This document shows positions 17,320-26,000 of a stretch of 64,000 bases of DNA, piece by piece. A model generated the notes under the pieces. The model saw nothing but the letters and a program-made list of their open reading frames with translations, made no database searches and was not told the DNA's origin. The number at the start of each line of letters is the position of its first letter. The first letter of the stretch is position 1. A program made the translations under genes and the position numbers. This DNA comes from Candidatus Gastranaerophilales bacterium (GTDB lineage Bacteria > Cyanobacteriota > Vampirovibrionia > Gastranaerophilales > Gastranaerophilaceae), in assembly GCA_017461425.1 (NCBI GenBank), contig JAFTXY010000013.1, positions 1 through 64,000 of the forward strand, read 5' to 3'.

Positions 17320-17407
17320 ATAATTTTTAAAAAGAAAAGCAGCAAAAATTGCTTAATTATATATTTAATTTTAACATTATTTTACAAATATTTAATAACA
17401 AAAAAAA

Positions 17408-17837
17408 ATGAATGAAAAATTAATGTCAGAATACGGTTTTCATGGCGGAAATTTAAGTAATGAAACAATTAATTCAATTTATGACAAAATTAAAAAACAA
17501 AGAGAAGCGCAACAATCTGCGATAATGCAGCAACAAATGTTAAATCAACAAATGATGCAAGACCAAACATTTCAACAACAAATGATACAACAACAATTAA
17601 TACAACAGCAAATGATGCAACAAATACACATGCAACATGTCATGATGACAACACCAGGCTTGGGTATTTGCTAATAATTACAATAAAAAAACAAAAACGA
17701 AAGAAACTGCCGCACACAAAAGAAGAATCTTTGCGGATAAAAGTCCTTTACTCCCGCCTCCGCCGCTCAATAAACCACTCCCAAATGAAACAAAACCTTG
17801 CTCAGCATGTAGCAGATCATATTTTAAAACACAATAG
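17408..17837 (+). pseudogene. Gln/Met-rich protein gene split by a +1 frameshift
   Basis: The first frame (17408-17674) encodes 88 residues with a low-complexity Q/M tract (residues 35-75) ending TPGLGIC-stop. Shifting +1 at the GGG at 17662-17664 opens a frame that runs 57 more codons to TAG at 17835-17837. It has protein-like content: NKKTKTKETAAHKRR, SPLLPPPPLNKPLPN, and a CSACSRSYF Cys pair. The two halves read as one protein of about 143 residues. A one-base insertion, an assembly error or programmed frameshifting would each explain it. There is no clear RBS. Function is unknown. Confidence 0.5.
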
Positions 17838-17943
17838 GGATTGTTACAGTTTATATTCGAAAAGCTTAATTTTTTATTAAGTTACAACGTATTTCTTATT
17901 TTCTCAGGTATTATTAACATGTAATATTGGGAGAAAGAATTTC

Positions 17944-19275
17944 ATGGACTTATTAACTTGGGATGATGTAAAGGAACAAATTAAAGATACTGATAATTCA
18001 ATTTTATTAGGAAATGGTTTTTCGATTAGTTATAAAGCTGATGACTTTAACCAAAAAAGCATATTAAAAGAGATTGACTTTTTAGCCGAGTCAATTGATG
18101 TATCTGACATTGAAGAATGTATTAAAGACACACAAAAACTTGTTCAAGATAGTAATACAAAAACAGTACCTCAGGACATAATTAGAGAATGGATAAAAGA
18201 AAAACTGCAAAAAGCTTTTATTGAAAAATTATTTAATAAAATGCCTGCTACAATTAAAGATAAAAAAGACTATGATGAAAAAACGTTAAAACCATATAAA
18301 GAATTTTTATCACACTATAAAAAATTTTTCTCTTTAAATTATGATCCTTTGTTGTATTGGATGTCTTTAAAATTTATGAATAAGGGTGATAAAGATATTA
18401 ACGCTGTACTTGATTGGGAAACTAAAAAAGCAAATTCAACTGCAGGGACAAAAAATTACGAAAAGGCAGAAGGTAAGATTAAAGAATGCTATGCCAAATG
18501 CATTAATGCCATAAGAGAAAATATTTTTATTAAAAAAATCTGTAAAAAAGATTATACTGTTCAGGTTATGTATGACAATGAATGTTTATTAAATGAAACT
18601 CTCGAAAAAATGGAAGAAGATAAGGTTATTTCGTTAAAGAAAGTTTCTTCTAAAATTTGTGAAAATATAGAAGCTGCAGCATCGAAAAAAGAAAGCTTAA
18701 AAAATGAATATGAAAAAATTGAACTACAAACGAAATCTGATTATGATTCCAAAAGGGCGGAAATTATTTCAAACAAAGAAGATGGTTTAGAAATTAATTT
18801 TACGGATGGCTTTTTAAATAATTCAGAAACAAAAAAACTAGAATGGAGTGAGCAAAATGAACAAAATGCATTTTTCCTACATGGCGCATTTCATATTCTT
18901 GAAAAGGGCGGTAAAATTATCAAAATAAAAGCAGATGACACAAATACAATGCTCTCAAATATAAAAAAAGAATGGGTTGAAGGATATGATTCTCTAACTG
19001 TTTTAGAAAGTGAGCACAAGAATAAAATACAAGAAATTGATGCTTCAGACTATTTAAAATATTGTTTCACACAATTTAAATCTATTAATGGAATTTTGGT
19101 TACTTTCGGAGTTTCCTTTTTAGATAGTGACAATCATATTATTGATGCAATAAATAGCAATCCAAATCTGGAAAAAATATTTATTGGTTGTTACGATAAT
19201 CCTAGTGAAGCGTTATTGGAAAAATTTAAGGACAATTCAAAAATATTCTATTTTTCAACTAAAGGTATTTTATAA
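17944..19275 (+). CDS. DUF4917/SIR2-like protein
   Basis: The product is 443 residues. Motifs recall DUF4917 proteins, a SIR2-like Rossmann group: ILLGNGFSI (residues 20-28) as the nucleotide-binding Gly loop, FSLNYDPLLYW (129-139), FFLHGAFHIL with His313, and LVTFGVSFLDSDNHI near 385. A Lys-rich, partly coiled-coil insertion at about 145-285 makes it longer than the usual 330-350 residues. SIR2-fold proteins of this kind often act as NAD-consuming effectors of phage defence; that role here is inference. It is a single gene in an atypical patch next to tRNA-Asn. The RBS is GGGAGA. Confidence 0.6.
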   Translation: MDLLTWDDVKEQIKDTDNSILLGNGFSISYKADDFNQKSILKEIDFLAESIDVSDIEECIKDTQKLVQDSNTKTVPQDIIREWIKEKLQKAFIEKLFNKMPATIKDKKDYDEKTLKPYKEFLSHYKKFFSLNYDPLLYWMSLKFMNKGDKDINAVLDWETKKANSTAGTKNYEKAEGKIKECYAKCINAIRENIFIKKICKKDYTVQVMYDNECLLNETLEKMEEDKVISLKKVSSKICENIEAAASKKESLKNEYEKIELQTKSDYDSKRAEIISNKEDGLEINFTDGFLNNSETKKLEWSEQNEQNAFFLHGAFHILEKGGKIIKIKADDTNTMLSNIKKEWVEGYDSLTVLESEHKNKIQEIDASDYLKYCFTQFKSINGILVTFGVSFLDSDNHIIDAINSNPNLEKIFIGCYDNPSEALLEKFKDNSKIFYFSTKGIL

Positions 19276-19629
19276 TACCGACTTGCATGTATAAACACTT
19301 CCGACTTGCTTCCGAGTTCGGAGGGTGCAGTTTCAAAATGGACTTTTTGTCCGAAAAGTGTCATCTGGGGAATGTGGCGATATATTTAGGTTTTAGCGGT
19401 TTGGGTGGATTTATTGTGGAAAGTTGCCGCCAAATTGAGGACAATAAAGCGACTTTCTGTGTAGTTTCAGTCAACCACTCGGAAGAGGGTGTAATTCAAA
19501 CGTAAAGCCGAAAGGCGGCAGAAAAATAATTTTTTAAATGTCCCATTAAAACCCATTTGTTCTCAAACACAAGGAACTTTAAACAAAACAAAAACCACCA
19601 TAAAAGTGGTCTTGTTTTGCAATAAAAAA
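19276..19629. other. gene-poor island of higher GC beside tRNA-Asn
   Basis: From 19278 to about 19520 the base composition is clearly richer in G and C than anything nearby. CCGACTTGC occurs twice (19278-19286 and 19301-19309), followed by an imperfect hairpin CCGACT...AGTTCGG. A 72-codon open frame (19287-19505) exists but has no RBS, and codon use unlike the neighbours. GCCGAAAGGC follows at about 19506. It may be the remnant of a mobile element or an RNA. I see no transposase and no convincing gene. Confidence 0.45.
19581..19610 (-). terminator. terminator for tRNA-Asn
   Basis: On the minus strand, ACCAC-loop-GTGGT is followed by T-rich sequence (the A-rich tract 19581-19593 on the plus strand). 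It lies 20 bases after the tRNA 3' end. Confidence 0.7.
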
Positions 19630-19701
19630 CTCCCCAGGTTGGACTCGAACCAACAACCTACCGGTTAACAGCCGGTTGCTCCGCCATTGAGCTACTGAGG
19701 A
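19630..19701 (-). tRNA. tRNA-Asn(GUU)
   Basis: The minus-strand cloverleaf has acceptor TCCTCAG/CTGGGGA, anticodon loop CTGTTAA (anticodon GTT), T loop TTCGAGT and discriminator G, as expected for Asn. CCA is not encoded. Confidence 0.96.
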
Positions 19702-19807
19702 TTAACGGCATACCTTTTATAAGGTACTTTATTATAATAACAAAAAAATTTTTTTTAGCAAGCATTTTTTATTATACTTTTTGGGACTTTAAAGTTAAGT
19801 GAAAAAA

Positions 19808-19816
19808 TGCTATAAT
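19808..19816 (+). promoter_or_regulatory. extended -10 of the YtxH operon
   Basis: TGC-TATAAT is followed by the RBS AAGGAG at 19832-19837 and ATG at 19843. A weak TTAAAG stands 16 bases upstream of the -10. Confidence 0.6.
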
Positions 19817-19842
19817 TACTTACAAGTTTAAAAGGAGAAGAT

Positions 19843-20154
19843 ATGTGTAAAAAAGACGACAATTCATTCGGCTTTGCAATGGGAATATTGGCCGGGGTCG
19901 TAGGTGGCGTTGTAGCTGGTATATTACTTGCACCAAAATCAGGCGAAGAATCAAGAAAAGAATTAAAAGAAACGGTTGATAATTTAAGAGAAAAATATTC
20001 TCCTGAAATTATTCAAGCAAAAGAACAAGCAATTAACGCCATAAAAGGCACAAAAGAAAAAGTTGAAGATGCTTATAAAAAATTTAATGATTATCTAAAA
20101 GCAAAACAACTTGCAAAAGCCAAAAACAACGAAACAAACGTTGATGAAATGTAG
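19843..20154 (+). CDS. YtxH-domain protein 1
   Basis: The product is 103 residues. A Gly/Ala-rich membrane segment (MGILAGVVGGVVAGILLAP, about residues 12-30) is followed directly by KSGEESRKELKE and a charged helix with no further membrane segment. This is the standard YtxH/general-stress layout: a single N-terminal anchor and a cytoplasmic amphipathic helix. It is the first gene of a three-gene operon with DUF948 and a second YtxH protein, which together may form an envelope-associated stress complex. The role is poorly defined in the family. Confidence 0.85.
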   Translation: MCKKDDNSFGFAMGILAGVVGGVVAGILLAPKSGEESRKELKETVDNLREKYSPEIIQAKEQAINAIKGTKEKVEDAYKKFNDYLKAKQLAKAKNNETNVDEM

Positions 20155-20160
20155 GTTGTT

Positions 20161-20514
20161 ATGCCAGAAGCAAGTGTAAGTTTTTCAATATTAATGTTTG
20201 TCAGCATATTTTGCTTATTAGTTTTAACATTCTTTGTTGTTAAATTAATCATTAGCGTTACAAAATTAACCGATAATGCAAATGTTATAGCAACAAATGT
20301 TAAACAAGAAATAGAACCAACATTAAAAGAATTAAAAGAAGCTGCAAAATCAATTAATTCAATTGCAAACAGCGCAGACACAAAATTTCAAAACTCAAAA
20401 GCAAGTATTGCTTCATTAATTGGGGCAACTGCATGCTTGGGGGGCAAATTAAAAAGTTTTTCTCAAGGGATAATGAAAGGAATATCCTTTGGAATGGGTT
20501 TGTTTAAAAAATAA
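20161..20514 (+). CDS. DUF948-family membrane protein
   Basis: The product is 117 residues with one N-terminal membrane helix (about residues 7-33, FSILMFVSIFCLLVLTFFVV). An amphipathic region with heptad-like spacing (TDNANVIATNVKQEIEPTLK, then ELKEAAKSINSIAN) follows, as in DUF948 proteins, which are recurrent neighbours of YtxH genes. It starts six bases after the first YtxH gene and is followed 15 bases later by the second. The C-terminal GKLKSFSQGIMKGISFGMG stretch may pack against the membrane. Confidence 0.75.
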   Translation: MPEASVSFSILMFVSIFCLLVLTFFVVKLIISVTKLTDNANVIATNVKQEIEPTLKELKEAAKSINSIANSADTKFQNSKASIASLIGATACLGGKLKSFSQGIMKGISFGMGLFKK

Positions 20515-20529
20515 AGAAAGGAAATAACT

Positions 20530-20796
20530 ATGTCAGCAGGTAAATTTATAGCAGGTTTCGTAGTTGGCGGTATTGTAGGCGCATTAACTGGTGTATTATT
20601 AGCTCCACAATCAGGCGAAGAAACTCGTGAAATGATAAAAGAATCTTCTCAAAAAGCATATGATAAAGCACATAGCGCAGTAAAAGAAATCCAAGAAAAA
20701 GCTGAATCAATCAGCAATGATATGGCTAAAAAAGGCGAAGAATTAGTTAACAAAATTCAAGGCATGATTGATAAACAAAAAAATCAAGAAGGTTAA
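20530..20796 (+). CDS. YtxH-domain protein 2
   Basis: The product is 88 residues with the same plan as the first YtxH protein: a Gly-rich anchor (FIAGFVVGGIVGALTGVLLAP, about residues 6-26), QSGEETREMIKE, and a charged helix to the end. The RBS AAGGAAA lies upstream. The pair probably arose by duplication around the DUF948 gene. A hairpin follows the stop. Confidence 0.85.
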   Translation: MSAGKFIAGFVVGGIVGALTGVLLAPQSGEETREMIKESSQKAYDKAHSAVKEIQEKAESISNDMAKKGEELVNKIQGMIDKQKNQEG

Positions 20797-20815
20797 TTAA
20801 TAATAAATTAGACTA

Positions 20816-20847
20816 TTAAAAGGATTGGTGTTTTCCAATCCTTTTAA
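20816..20847 (+). terminator. hairpin terminator between the YtxH operon and the prepilin gene
   Basis: The 13-bp stem TTAAAAGGATTGG / CCAATCCTTTTAA has a six-base loop. The T tract is short and interrupted, so termination may be partial. The prepilin ATG is 18 bases downstream. Confidence 0.65.
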
Positions 20848-20864
20848 TATAAGAAAGGAATTTA

Positions 20865-21656
20865 ATGAAAAAAGGGTTTACACTGGCTGAATTAATGATT
20901 GTTTTAGTTGTTGTTGGAGTTCTATCTGCAATTATTATGCCAATCGCATTCCAATCAGCGCCTGACGAGGCTGCTTTAAAATTTAGAAAAGGATACAATA
21001 CCCTGGGACAAGCTGTCAGAGAATTAGTTAATTCATACGATTATTATCAAGAAGGCGATTTAAGAATAATGGCAAATGGAAATGCTGTTAGCTCCTCAAC
21101 ATATTTATGTGAAACCTTGGCTGATGTTATGAATACAAAAAGTGTGAATTGCAGTACTGCTGGCAATGCATTAGACTGCACTAAACCCGGAGGATGGTAT
21201 GCACATGGACACACAACTCCTGATTGGGGTGATTCTTTTAGAACATCACCGGATGAAGCTTGTAGGGTAAGAGCAAAAGCTGTTGGAGCTGAAATTGTCG
21301 GAAATGATGATATTGTATGGTATCAACCAACACCAGCTCTGCATTTTACTTCTATGGCAGAATGCACATATCCAGGGCAAGGAAAAAAATTATTTGGCGC
21401 ACCACTCGAAACACATGTTGGAGATCAATTTGATTATGACCCTGTTTATAAAGTAATCTGCATGGATATTGATGGAATACATCCAAATGCTTGCGATGAA
21501 ACCGACCAAGACCTAAATTGGGACGCTAAAAGAATTGAAGAATGTTGCGTAAATGAATGCCCTTTTGGCTTTGGGATACGAGCAGACGGCAAAATGATGC
21601 TTGGTGCAAGAGCGCAAGCTTGGATAGAAAAATCAGTTCAAAAGGGAGATAATTAA
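20865..21656 (+). CDS. type IV prepilin-like protein
   Basis: The product is 263 residues. The N-terminus MKKG-FTLAELMIVLVVVGVLSAIIMP is a class III (prepilin peptidase) signal with Gly before the cleaved Phe and Glu at +5. The mature domain is Cys-rich (ten or more Cys, including ECCVNECPFG near the end), implying disulfide-bonded extracellular folding. There is no signal of a major-pilin C-terminal loop that I recognise, so a minor pilin or pseudopilin is as likely. PilT is encoded 4 kb away. The RBS AAGAAAGG precedes the ATG. Confidence 0.85.
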   Translation: MKKGFTLAELMIVLVVVGVLSAIIMPIAFQSAPDEAALKFRKGYNTLGQAVRELVNSYDYYQEGDLRIMANGNAVSSSTYLCETLADVMNTKSVNCSTAGNALDCTKPGGWYAHGHTTPDWGDSFRTSPDEACRVRAKAVGAEIVGNDDIVWYQPTPALHFTSMAECTYPGQGKKLFGAPLETHVGDQFDYDPVYKVICMDIDGIHPNACDETDQDLNWDAKRIEECCVNECPFGFGIRADGKMMLGARAQAWIEKSVQKGDN

Positions 21657-22582
21657 TTTTTAATTATTTCTAACATTTTTTTAACACAAATTTTTGAGTC
21701 GTGATTTAATTTAATAAATTCACGGCTCTTTTTAACAATTCTTGTATATTCTTCTTGATTTTTTATATAAAAATCTATCTTTTGAGCTAAATCATCAATA
21801 TCATTATAAATTGGAATAACATTATCAAATAAATCCAACTCTTCTCTTAAATCAGAAATAATTAATCTTTCACAAGCCATAACCTGAATTGTTCTATAAT
21901 TCAAAGAAGATATTCCTTGAGCATTTATATTATAAATGATTTTTGTTTGATTTATAGCATGAGCCATATCTTTTTCATTATCAATAAAACCTTTGTAAGC
22001 CAACTTTAAAATATTTTTTTCAACATCAGTTTTACATCTTAAAAGCGCATCGAGATAATGTTTTTCAATTCCATAATAACAAAATTTTAAATGTGGCAAT
22101 TTTTTATTTAATTCTAAAAACATATTTAATCTTAAATCTGTATCCAATCGCCCCATAAAGCCAACATCATATACTGGTTTAAGATAATTTTTATAAACAT
22201 TACAATTCACAAAATGAGGCAAATAATTTAGATTTTCTTTACTGGATAATTCTCTATCCCAATAAAAAACATAGATATCATTATTTTTTAGATATTTATT
22301 ATATTCAATATAGCCAACACCAGAAGTTTTTTCTTGAATTACATCTGAAAAATAAGCAATGCAAGGAATTTTTAAACTATAATCAATTTTTAATTTTATA
22401 GGAGAAAAATCATATCCAACAATAAATTCAAAATCATCTTTAATATATTTTTGAAAATCAAAATCTTTTAATTCGTCAAAAATAACAACATCATACCCAT
22501 TTTCCCTAAAACCATCAAAAATACTTGAAGATGTGAGTCTTCCACCTATACTATGGGGTAATATTGCAAGAATTTTTTTCAT
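21653..22582 (-). CDS. CgeB-like glycosyltransferase
   Basis: The product is 309 residues. The N-terminal half has short Rossmann elements (MKKILAILPHSIGGRL, YFSDVIQEKTSG). The C-terminal half shows the CgeB/Glyco_trans_1_2 pattern: VGFMGRLDTDLR, KIIYNINAQGISSLNYRTIQ, then VMACERLIISD and the PIYNDIDDLAQKIDFYIKN segment. It probably transfers a sugar from a nucleotide sugar in the cytosol; the acceptor is unknown. It starts within the last codons of recO (ATGA overlap, 22579-22582), so the two are translationally coupled. It converges on the prepilin gene with a four-base overlap. Confidence 0.75.
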   Translation of the reverse strand: MKKILAILPHSIGGRLTSSSIFDGFRENGYDVVIFDELKDFDFQKYIKDDFEFIVGYDFSPIKLKIDYSLKIPCIAYFSDVIQEKTSGVGYIEYNKYLKNNDIYVFYWDRELSSKENLNYLPHFVNCNVYKNYLKPVYDVGFMGRLDTDLRLNMFLELNKKLPHLKFCYYGIEKHYLDALLRCKTDVEKNILKLAYKGFIDNEKDMAHAINQTKIIYNINAQGISSLNYRTIQVMACERLIISDLREELDLFDNVIPIYNDIDDLAQKIDFYIKNQEEYTRIVKKSREFIKLNHDSKICVKKMLEIIKN

Positions 22583-23361
22583 TTTATCGCCGTTTTTTCT
22601 AAAACTTCAAAGATTTTTGTTTTTTTATTAGAAATGTTGTCAATATATTTTTTCATAAATAAGAAACATTTTTCCAAAACCACATCGTTAACTAAATCAT
22701 CATATTTTGTTTTTTCACTAAATTCAGATTTAGATAATTCCAACAAAAATAAACCTATTTTATAATTAATTTTCACACAATTAGAAAAAGAGGCATTATC
22801 AACACATTCTGGACACAAAAAGCTATTCTCGGAATATGAAAAATATGAATCAACCTCTATTTCTTTTTGACAAATTGAACAATAATTAAAATCTAAACCC
22901 CAGCCCAAAAAATTCATAAGCTTAATTTGAAATTTTAAAACCGTAAGCATTATTTCGTTTTTTGTATTTGAATTTGTAATTTTTTGATAAGCATTGAAAA
23001 TTAAATCATAAATTTGTTCATAATTTTCATCTTGGTTATATTGTTTAGAGCAAAAATTATTAACAAGCTCAGCTATATACATAGAATAAGACATCTTATC
23101 TAAATCATATCTTATTTTTGAAAAAGTATTTAAGCTTTGGGCTTGAGCTATTGTATCAAGATTTTTTCCCTCAAAAAGCATTAATTGGTTTGCAATAAAC
23201 ATTTGTATTCTAGCACCAAGTTTTGATTTTGGTCTTTTAGCTCCCTTTGCAACTGCACGCATAAGCCCTTTTGTTTTAGAAAACATAACAACAATACTAT
23301 CATTATCGTTTAATGGATAGTTTTTTAAGTTTATTGCTTCTGTAACAAAACTTTTTTTCAA
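22579..23361 (-). CDS. recO: DNA repair protein RecO
   Basis: The product is 260 residues. The N-terminal OB fold contains LKNYPLNDNDSIVVMFSKTK and RAVAKGAKRPKSKLG, the RecO signature that helps load RecA on SSB-coated DNA. A C-terminal zinc site has CSICQKE and CPECV. Length fits the family. It lies in an operon downstream of the zinc-ribbon gene at 23371 (gap nine bases) and overlaps the glycosyltransferase by four bases. Confidence 0.9.
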   Translation of the reverse strand: MKKSFVTEAINLKNYPLNDNDSIVVMFSKTKGLMRAVAKGAKRPKSKLGARIQMFIANQLMLFEGKNLDTIAQAQSLNTFSKIRYDLDKMSYSMYIAELVNNFCSKQYNQDENYEQIYDLIFNAYQKITNSNTKNEIMLTVLKFQIKLMNFLGWGLDFNYCSICQKEIEVDSYFSYSENSFLCPECVDNASFSNCVKINYKIGLFLLELSKSEFSEKTKYDDLVNDVVLEKCFLFMKKYIDNISNKKTKIFEVLEKTAIK

Positions 23362-23370
23362 AATTAAACC

Positions 23371-24753
23371 TTAATTTATTGAATTCAAAAAGTCTTCAAG
23401 CGCATAATTTTGAATATTTACTTTGATATTAGAATTAATATCTTCAATCATTTTTCTGTAATTTTCTCTGATATTAATATCTTTATCGATAATATAAATT
23501 TCTTCAACTTGGTTTGAAACCATTAATGCGCTTTTTAATAAATTCAAAGTAATCTTTTCGTCAAATGTTGGATGAATTAAAAGCCATACTTTTGAATTTG
23601 CCAGAGTTACCATTGAATTATTATAATAATCAATATTTAATTCACCATTTGCTTTATTTGAATAAAAACTTGGCAACATTGCACCCTTACATTTTGGACA
23701 TTGCAAAACTAAAGGAGTTATTTGGCTATTATTTAAATATTCATTTGAACATTCGCAACATCTAAATAAATTTGTTAAACCAAACATTGGTAATAGATTT
23801 AATTTCTTTTCTTCATTGCTTTCAAAAAGACCATAAGATAATTCGCATTCGTTAATCAAATTTGTTAAATTAGAGCTTAGAGTGTTTGTTATCAAGCTTA
23901 ATTTATTTTCTTTTGTTTTTAATTGGTCTAAAATATTTTTAATTTCAGAAACATTTGTATTTGATTGAGTATTGATTTCAGAAATCAATCCCAAAATTTC
24001 ATTTATTGAAGTGTGTTCTTCTTGAATTTTTGAAACTAATTTTCTATATTTTGTAATATTTTTTGTCTTTTCCAATGAGCTATCTTGGAAATAAAAAATT
24101 GCAATTGATTTCAATTCTTTTTCTATTTCTTGATGTTGCTCTTCATGATGAATTGTTTCTGGTATATTTTCTTGATAATTAATTTCAGAATTAACTTCTT
24201 CATGTTTTTCTTCAACAACTTCTTTTATTTTATTTTCTTCGATAACCTGAGGTTGCACTTGAAGATTTGGCTGATTAATATAATTATTTTGTACAGGAGT
24301 ATATTCCTTAAATGGTTCTGCACTATATGGGCTTTGTGCAAAAGTTTGTGAATGCTCTTCTGTTTTATCAGCACCAAATGCATCAAAAGCACTTAGTTTT
24401 TGTTCTTCTTTTTCAACAGGAGTGCTATAACTTAAAGAAGTTAAACTTGAAACCCTGTTTTGATTTAAAGATTCATAAGGAGATGAAGCAACATCAACTT
24501 TCACCCCTTGAGAAGTTAAAATATCTTCTATTGTAGGAGATAAAATATCTTTAACATCTTCTGGAATAGATGGATTATTAGAAACATCAGCGAATATTTC
24601 TTTCAACATATCTAAATATTCAAATTTAAAGCCACTATGATATTTCTCATGAAGCTTATAAGCTCCGTCTTTTAATAACTTAAAATCCATTTTTCTTAAT
24701 GCGACTTCAAGTCTTTTAATTGTCATAATCTCTGTTTCCGGAAATGGCGCCAT
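23371..24753 (-). CDS. zinc-ribbon protein of unknown function
   Basis: The product is 460 residues. Residues 1-80 are a helical domain; 85-210 are low-complexity, Pro/Gln/Glu-rich; 215-315 are helical, coiled-coil-like. The C-terminal domain has a four-Cys ribbon (C332-x2-C335 and C352-x2-C355, CPKCKGAMLP) and then a Rossmann-like stretch (KVWLLIHPTFDEKITLNLLK). The ribbon plus 'LP' context faintly recalls the zinc module of sirtuins, but the NAD-binding motifs are missing. It is co-directional with pilT (gap 22 bases) and recO. The RBS is AAAGGAG. I do not recognise the family. Confidence 0.65.
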   Translation of the reverse strand: MAPFPETEIMTIKRLEVALRKMDFKLLKDGAYKLHEKYHSGFKFEYLDMLKEIFADVSNNPSIPEDVKDILSPTIEDILTSQGVKVDVASSPYESLNQNRVSSLTSLSYSTPVEKEEQKLSAFDAFGADKTEEHSQTFAQSPYSAEPFKEYTPVQNNYINQPNLQVQPQVIEENKIKEVVEEKHEEVNSEINYQENIPETIHHEEQHQEIEKELKSIAIFYFQDSSLEKTKNITKYRKLVSKIQEEHTSINEILGLISEINTQSNTNVSEIKNILDQLKTKENKLSLITNTLSSNLTNLINECELSYGLFESNEEKKLNLLPMFGLTNLFRCCECSNEYLNNSQITPLVLQCPKCKGAMLPSFYSNKANGELNIDYYNNSMVTLANSKVWLLIHPTFDEKITLNLLKSALMVSNQVEEIYIIDKDINIRENYRKMIEDINSNIKVNIQNYALEDFLNSIN

Positions 24754-24775
24754 ATCTTACTCCTTTAATTAATTA

Positions 24776-25873
24776 TTATAAAATCGATTCATCTACACCA
24801 GTATTTCTGTATATACCTCTAAGCATTTGTTCCATTTCTACTTTTTCGAGGCTATACTCAATGGCTGTTTCTTTTGTTATTTTTCCATTTTCATATAATT
24901 CATATAGTGATGCGTTCATTGTTTTAATATTTTGTTGCTTGCTTTTTTGCATTAGAAGTTCAACATCATGGAATTTTCCATCTTTTATATAGTCAACAAC
25001 GGTTGATGTAAATGTTAATATTTCAACTGCTGGAACTAAAACGCCATCATTTGTTGTTGGAACAAGTTGCTGGTGAATAACACCTCTGATACAATTTGCA
25101 AGTCTTTTCATAAATTGATCTTGGGAAGCTTCATCTATAAAACCTTTTAATCTATTAATTGAAGCTACGGTTCCATTTGTGTGCAAAGTGGAGAAAACAA
25201 GGTGACCGGTTTCTGATGCTTCAATTGCACTCAACAATGTTTCTTTATCCCTAATTTCACCAACCAATATAACATCAGGGTCCTGCCTTAAAGCATATTT
25301 AATACCAGTTTTGAAATCCTGAACATCAATATCGAGGCTTCTTTGAGTTATTATTGATTTTTTATCTTCATAAACAAACTCGACTGGATCTTCAATTGTA
25401 ATAATGTGTCTTTTATGGTTTTGATTAATTGTTTCAATCATACTTGACAAAGTAGTTGATTTACCAGAACCAGTCGCCCCAGTAACAAAAACAATTCCAT
25501 TATTAAAATTAGTGTATTCTTTTAAATATTCAGGTAAACCCAAAGATTCAATTGGCTTGATATTATATGGAATTGCTCTAAAAGTAAATTTCCCATAATG
25601 TAGCTCTTTACAGTAATTTACCCTATATCTAGATAATCCTTTTATTTCATAAATATAATCAATATCTTGTAATTCACTAACTTTTGCCCTATAAACTTGC
25701 GGAAGAGTTTTATCTAAAATATTTTGTATATCTTGATATGTAACAACATCAGATACAATTTTATATATTTCACCATTAATTCTTAACGAAGGGGATTTAT
25801 CACAATTCAAATGTATGTCAGATGCTTGTGCCTTGTGCGACTTTTTCAAAAAATCATCTAAATCAAATACCAT
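24776..25873 (-). CDS. pilT: twitching-motility/pilus-retraction ATPase PilT
   Basis: The product is 365 residues, the usual length for PilT. An N-terminal PAS-like domain (HKAQASDIHLNCDKSPSLRI) is followed by Walker A GATGSGKST, the Asp-box region TIEDPVEFVYEDKKS, the Walker B region DPDVILVGEIRDKET with the following AIEASETGHLVFSTLHTN His-box. It powers type IV pilus retraction at the inner membrane. Its most likely partner here is the prepilin at 20865. The RBS AAGGAG and a sigma70-like promoter lie upstream. Confidence 0.92.
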   Translation of the reverse strand: MVFDLDDFLKKSHKAQASDIHLNCDKSPSLRINGEIYKIVSDVVTYQDIQNILDKTLPQVYRAKVSELQDIDYIYEIKGLSRYRVNYCKELHYGKFTFRAIPYNIKPIESLGLPEYLKEYTNFNNGIVFVTGATGSGKSTTLSSMIETINQNHKRHIITIEDPVEFVYEDKKSIITQRSLDIDVQDFKTGIKYALRQDPDVILVGEIRDKETLLSAIEASETGHLVFSTLHTNGTVASINRLKGFIDEASQDQFMKRLANCIRGVIHQQLVPTTNDGVLVPAVEILTFTSTVVDYIKDGKFHDVELLMQKSKQQNIKTMNASLYELYENGKITKETAIEYSLEKVEMEQMLRGIYRNTGVDESIL

Positions 25874-25894
25874 CTTAAACTCCTTATAGGAATA

Positions 25895-25923
25895 TTTTAT
25901 AATTTATTTTTAAGTAATGCAAT
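25895..25923 (-). promoter_or_regulatory. sigma70-like promoter of the pilT operon
   Basis: On the minus strand, TTGCAT (25918-25923), a 17-base spacer and TAAAAT (25895-25900) lie just upstream of the pilT RBS. Confidence 0.5.
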
Positions 25924-26000
25924 TTCTTTAAGCAAAACTTAAAATTACTTATTAAAATATTTGATATCTATTTATTTTTTATGCAAAATAAAGAATATAT

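Noticed and set aside
17668-17880. 70-codon plus-strand open frame
   Set aside because: It lies out of frame with the more protein-like continuation of the Gln/Met-rich gene, has no RBS and an implausible basic composition.
19287-19505. 72-codon open frame in the GC-richer island
   Set aside because: No RBS and atypical codon use. Kept only as part of the unexplained island.
19594-19701. Possible attachment-site duplication at tRNA-Asn
   Set aside because: I looked for a second copy of the tRNA 3' end to the left and found none, so an integrated element at this tRNA is not supported.
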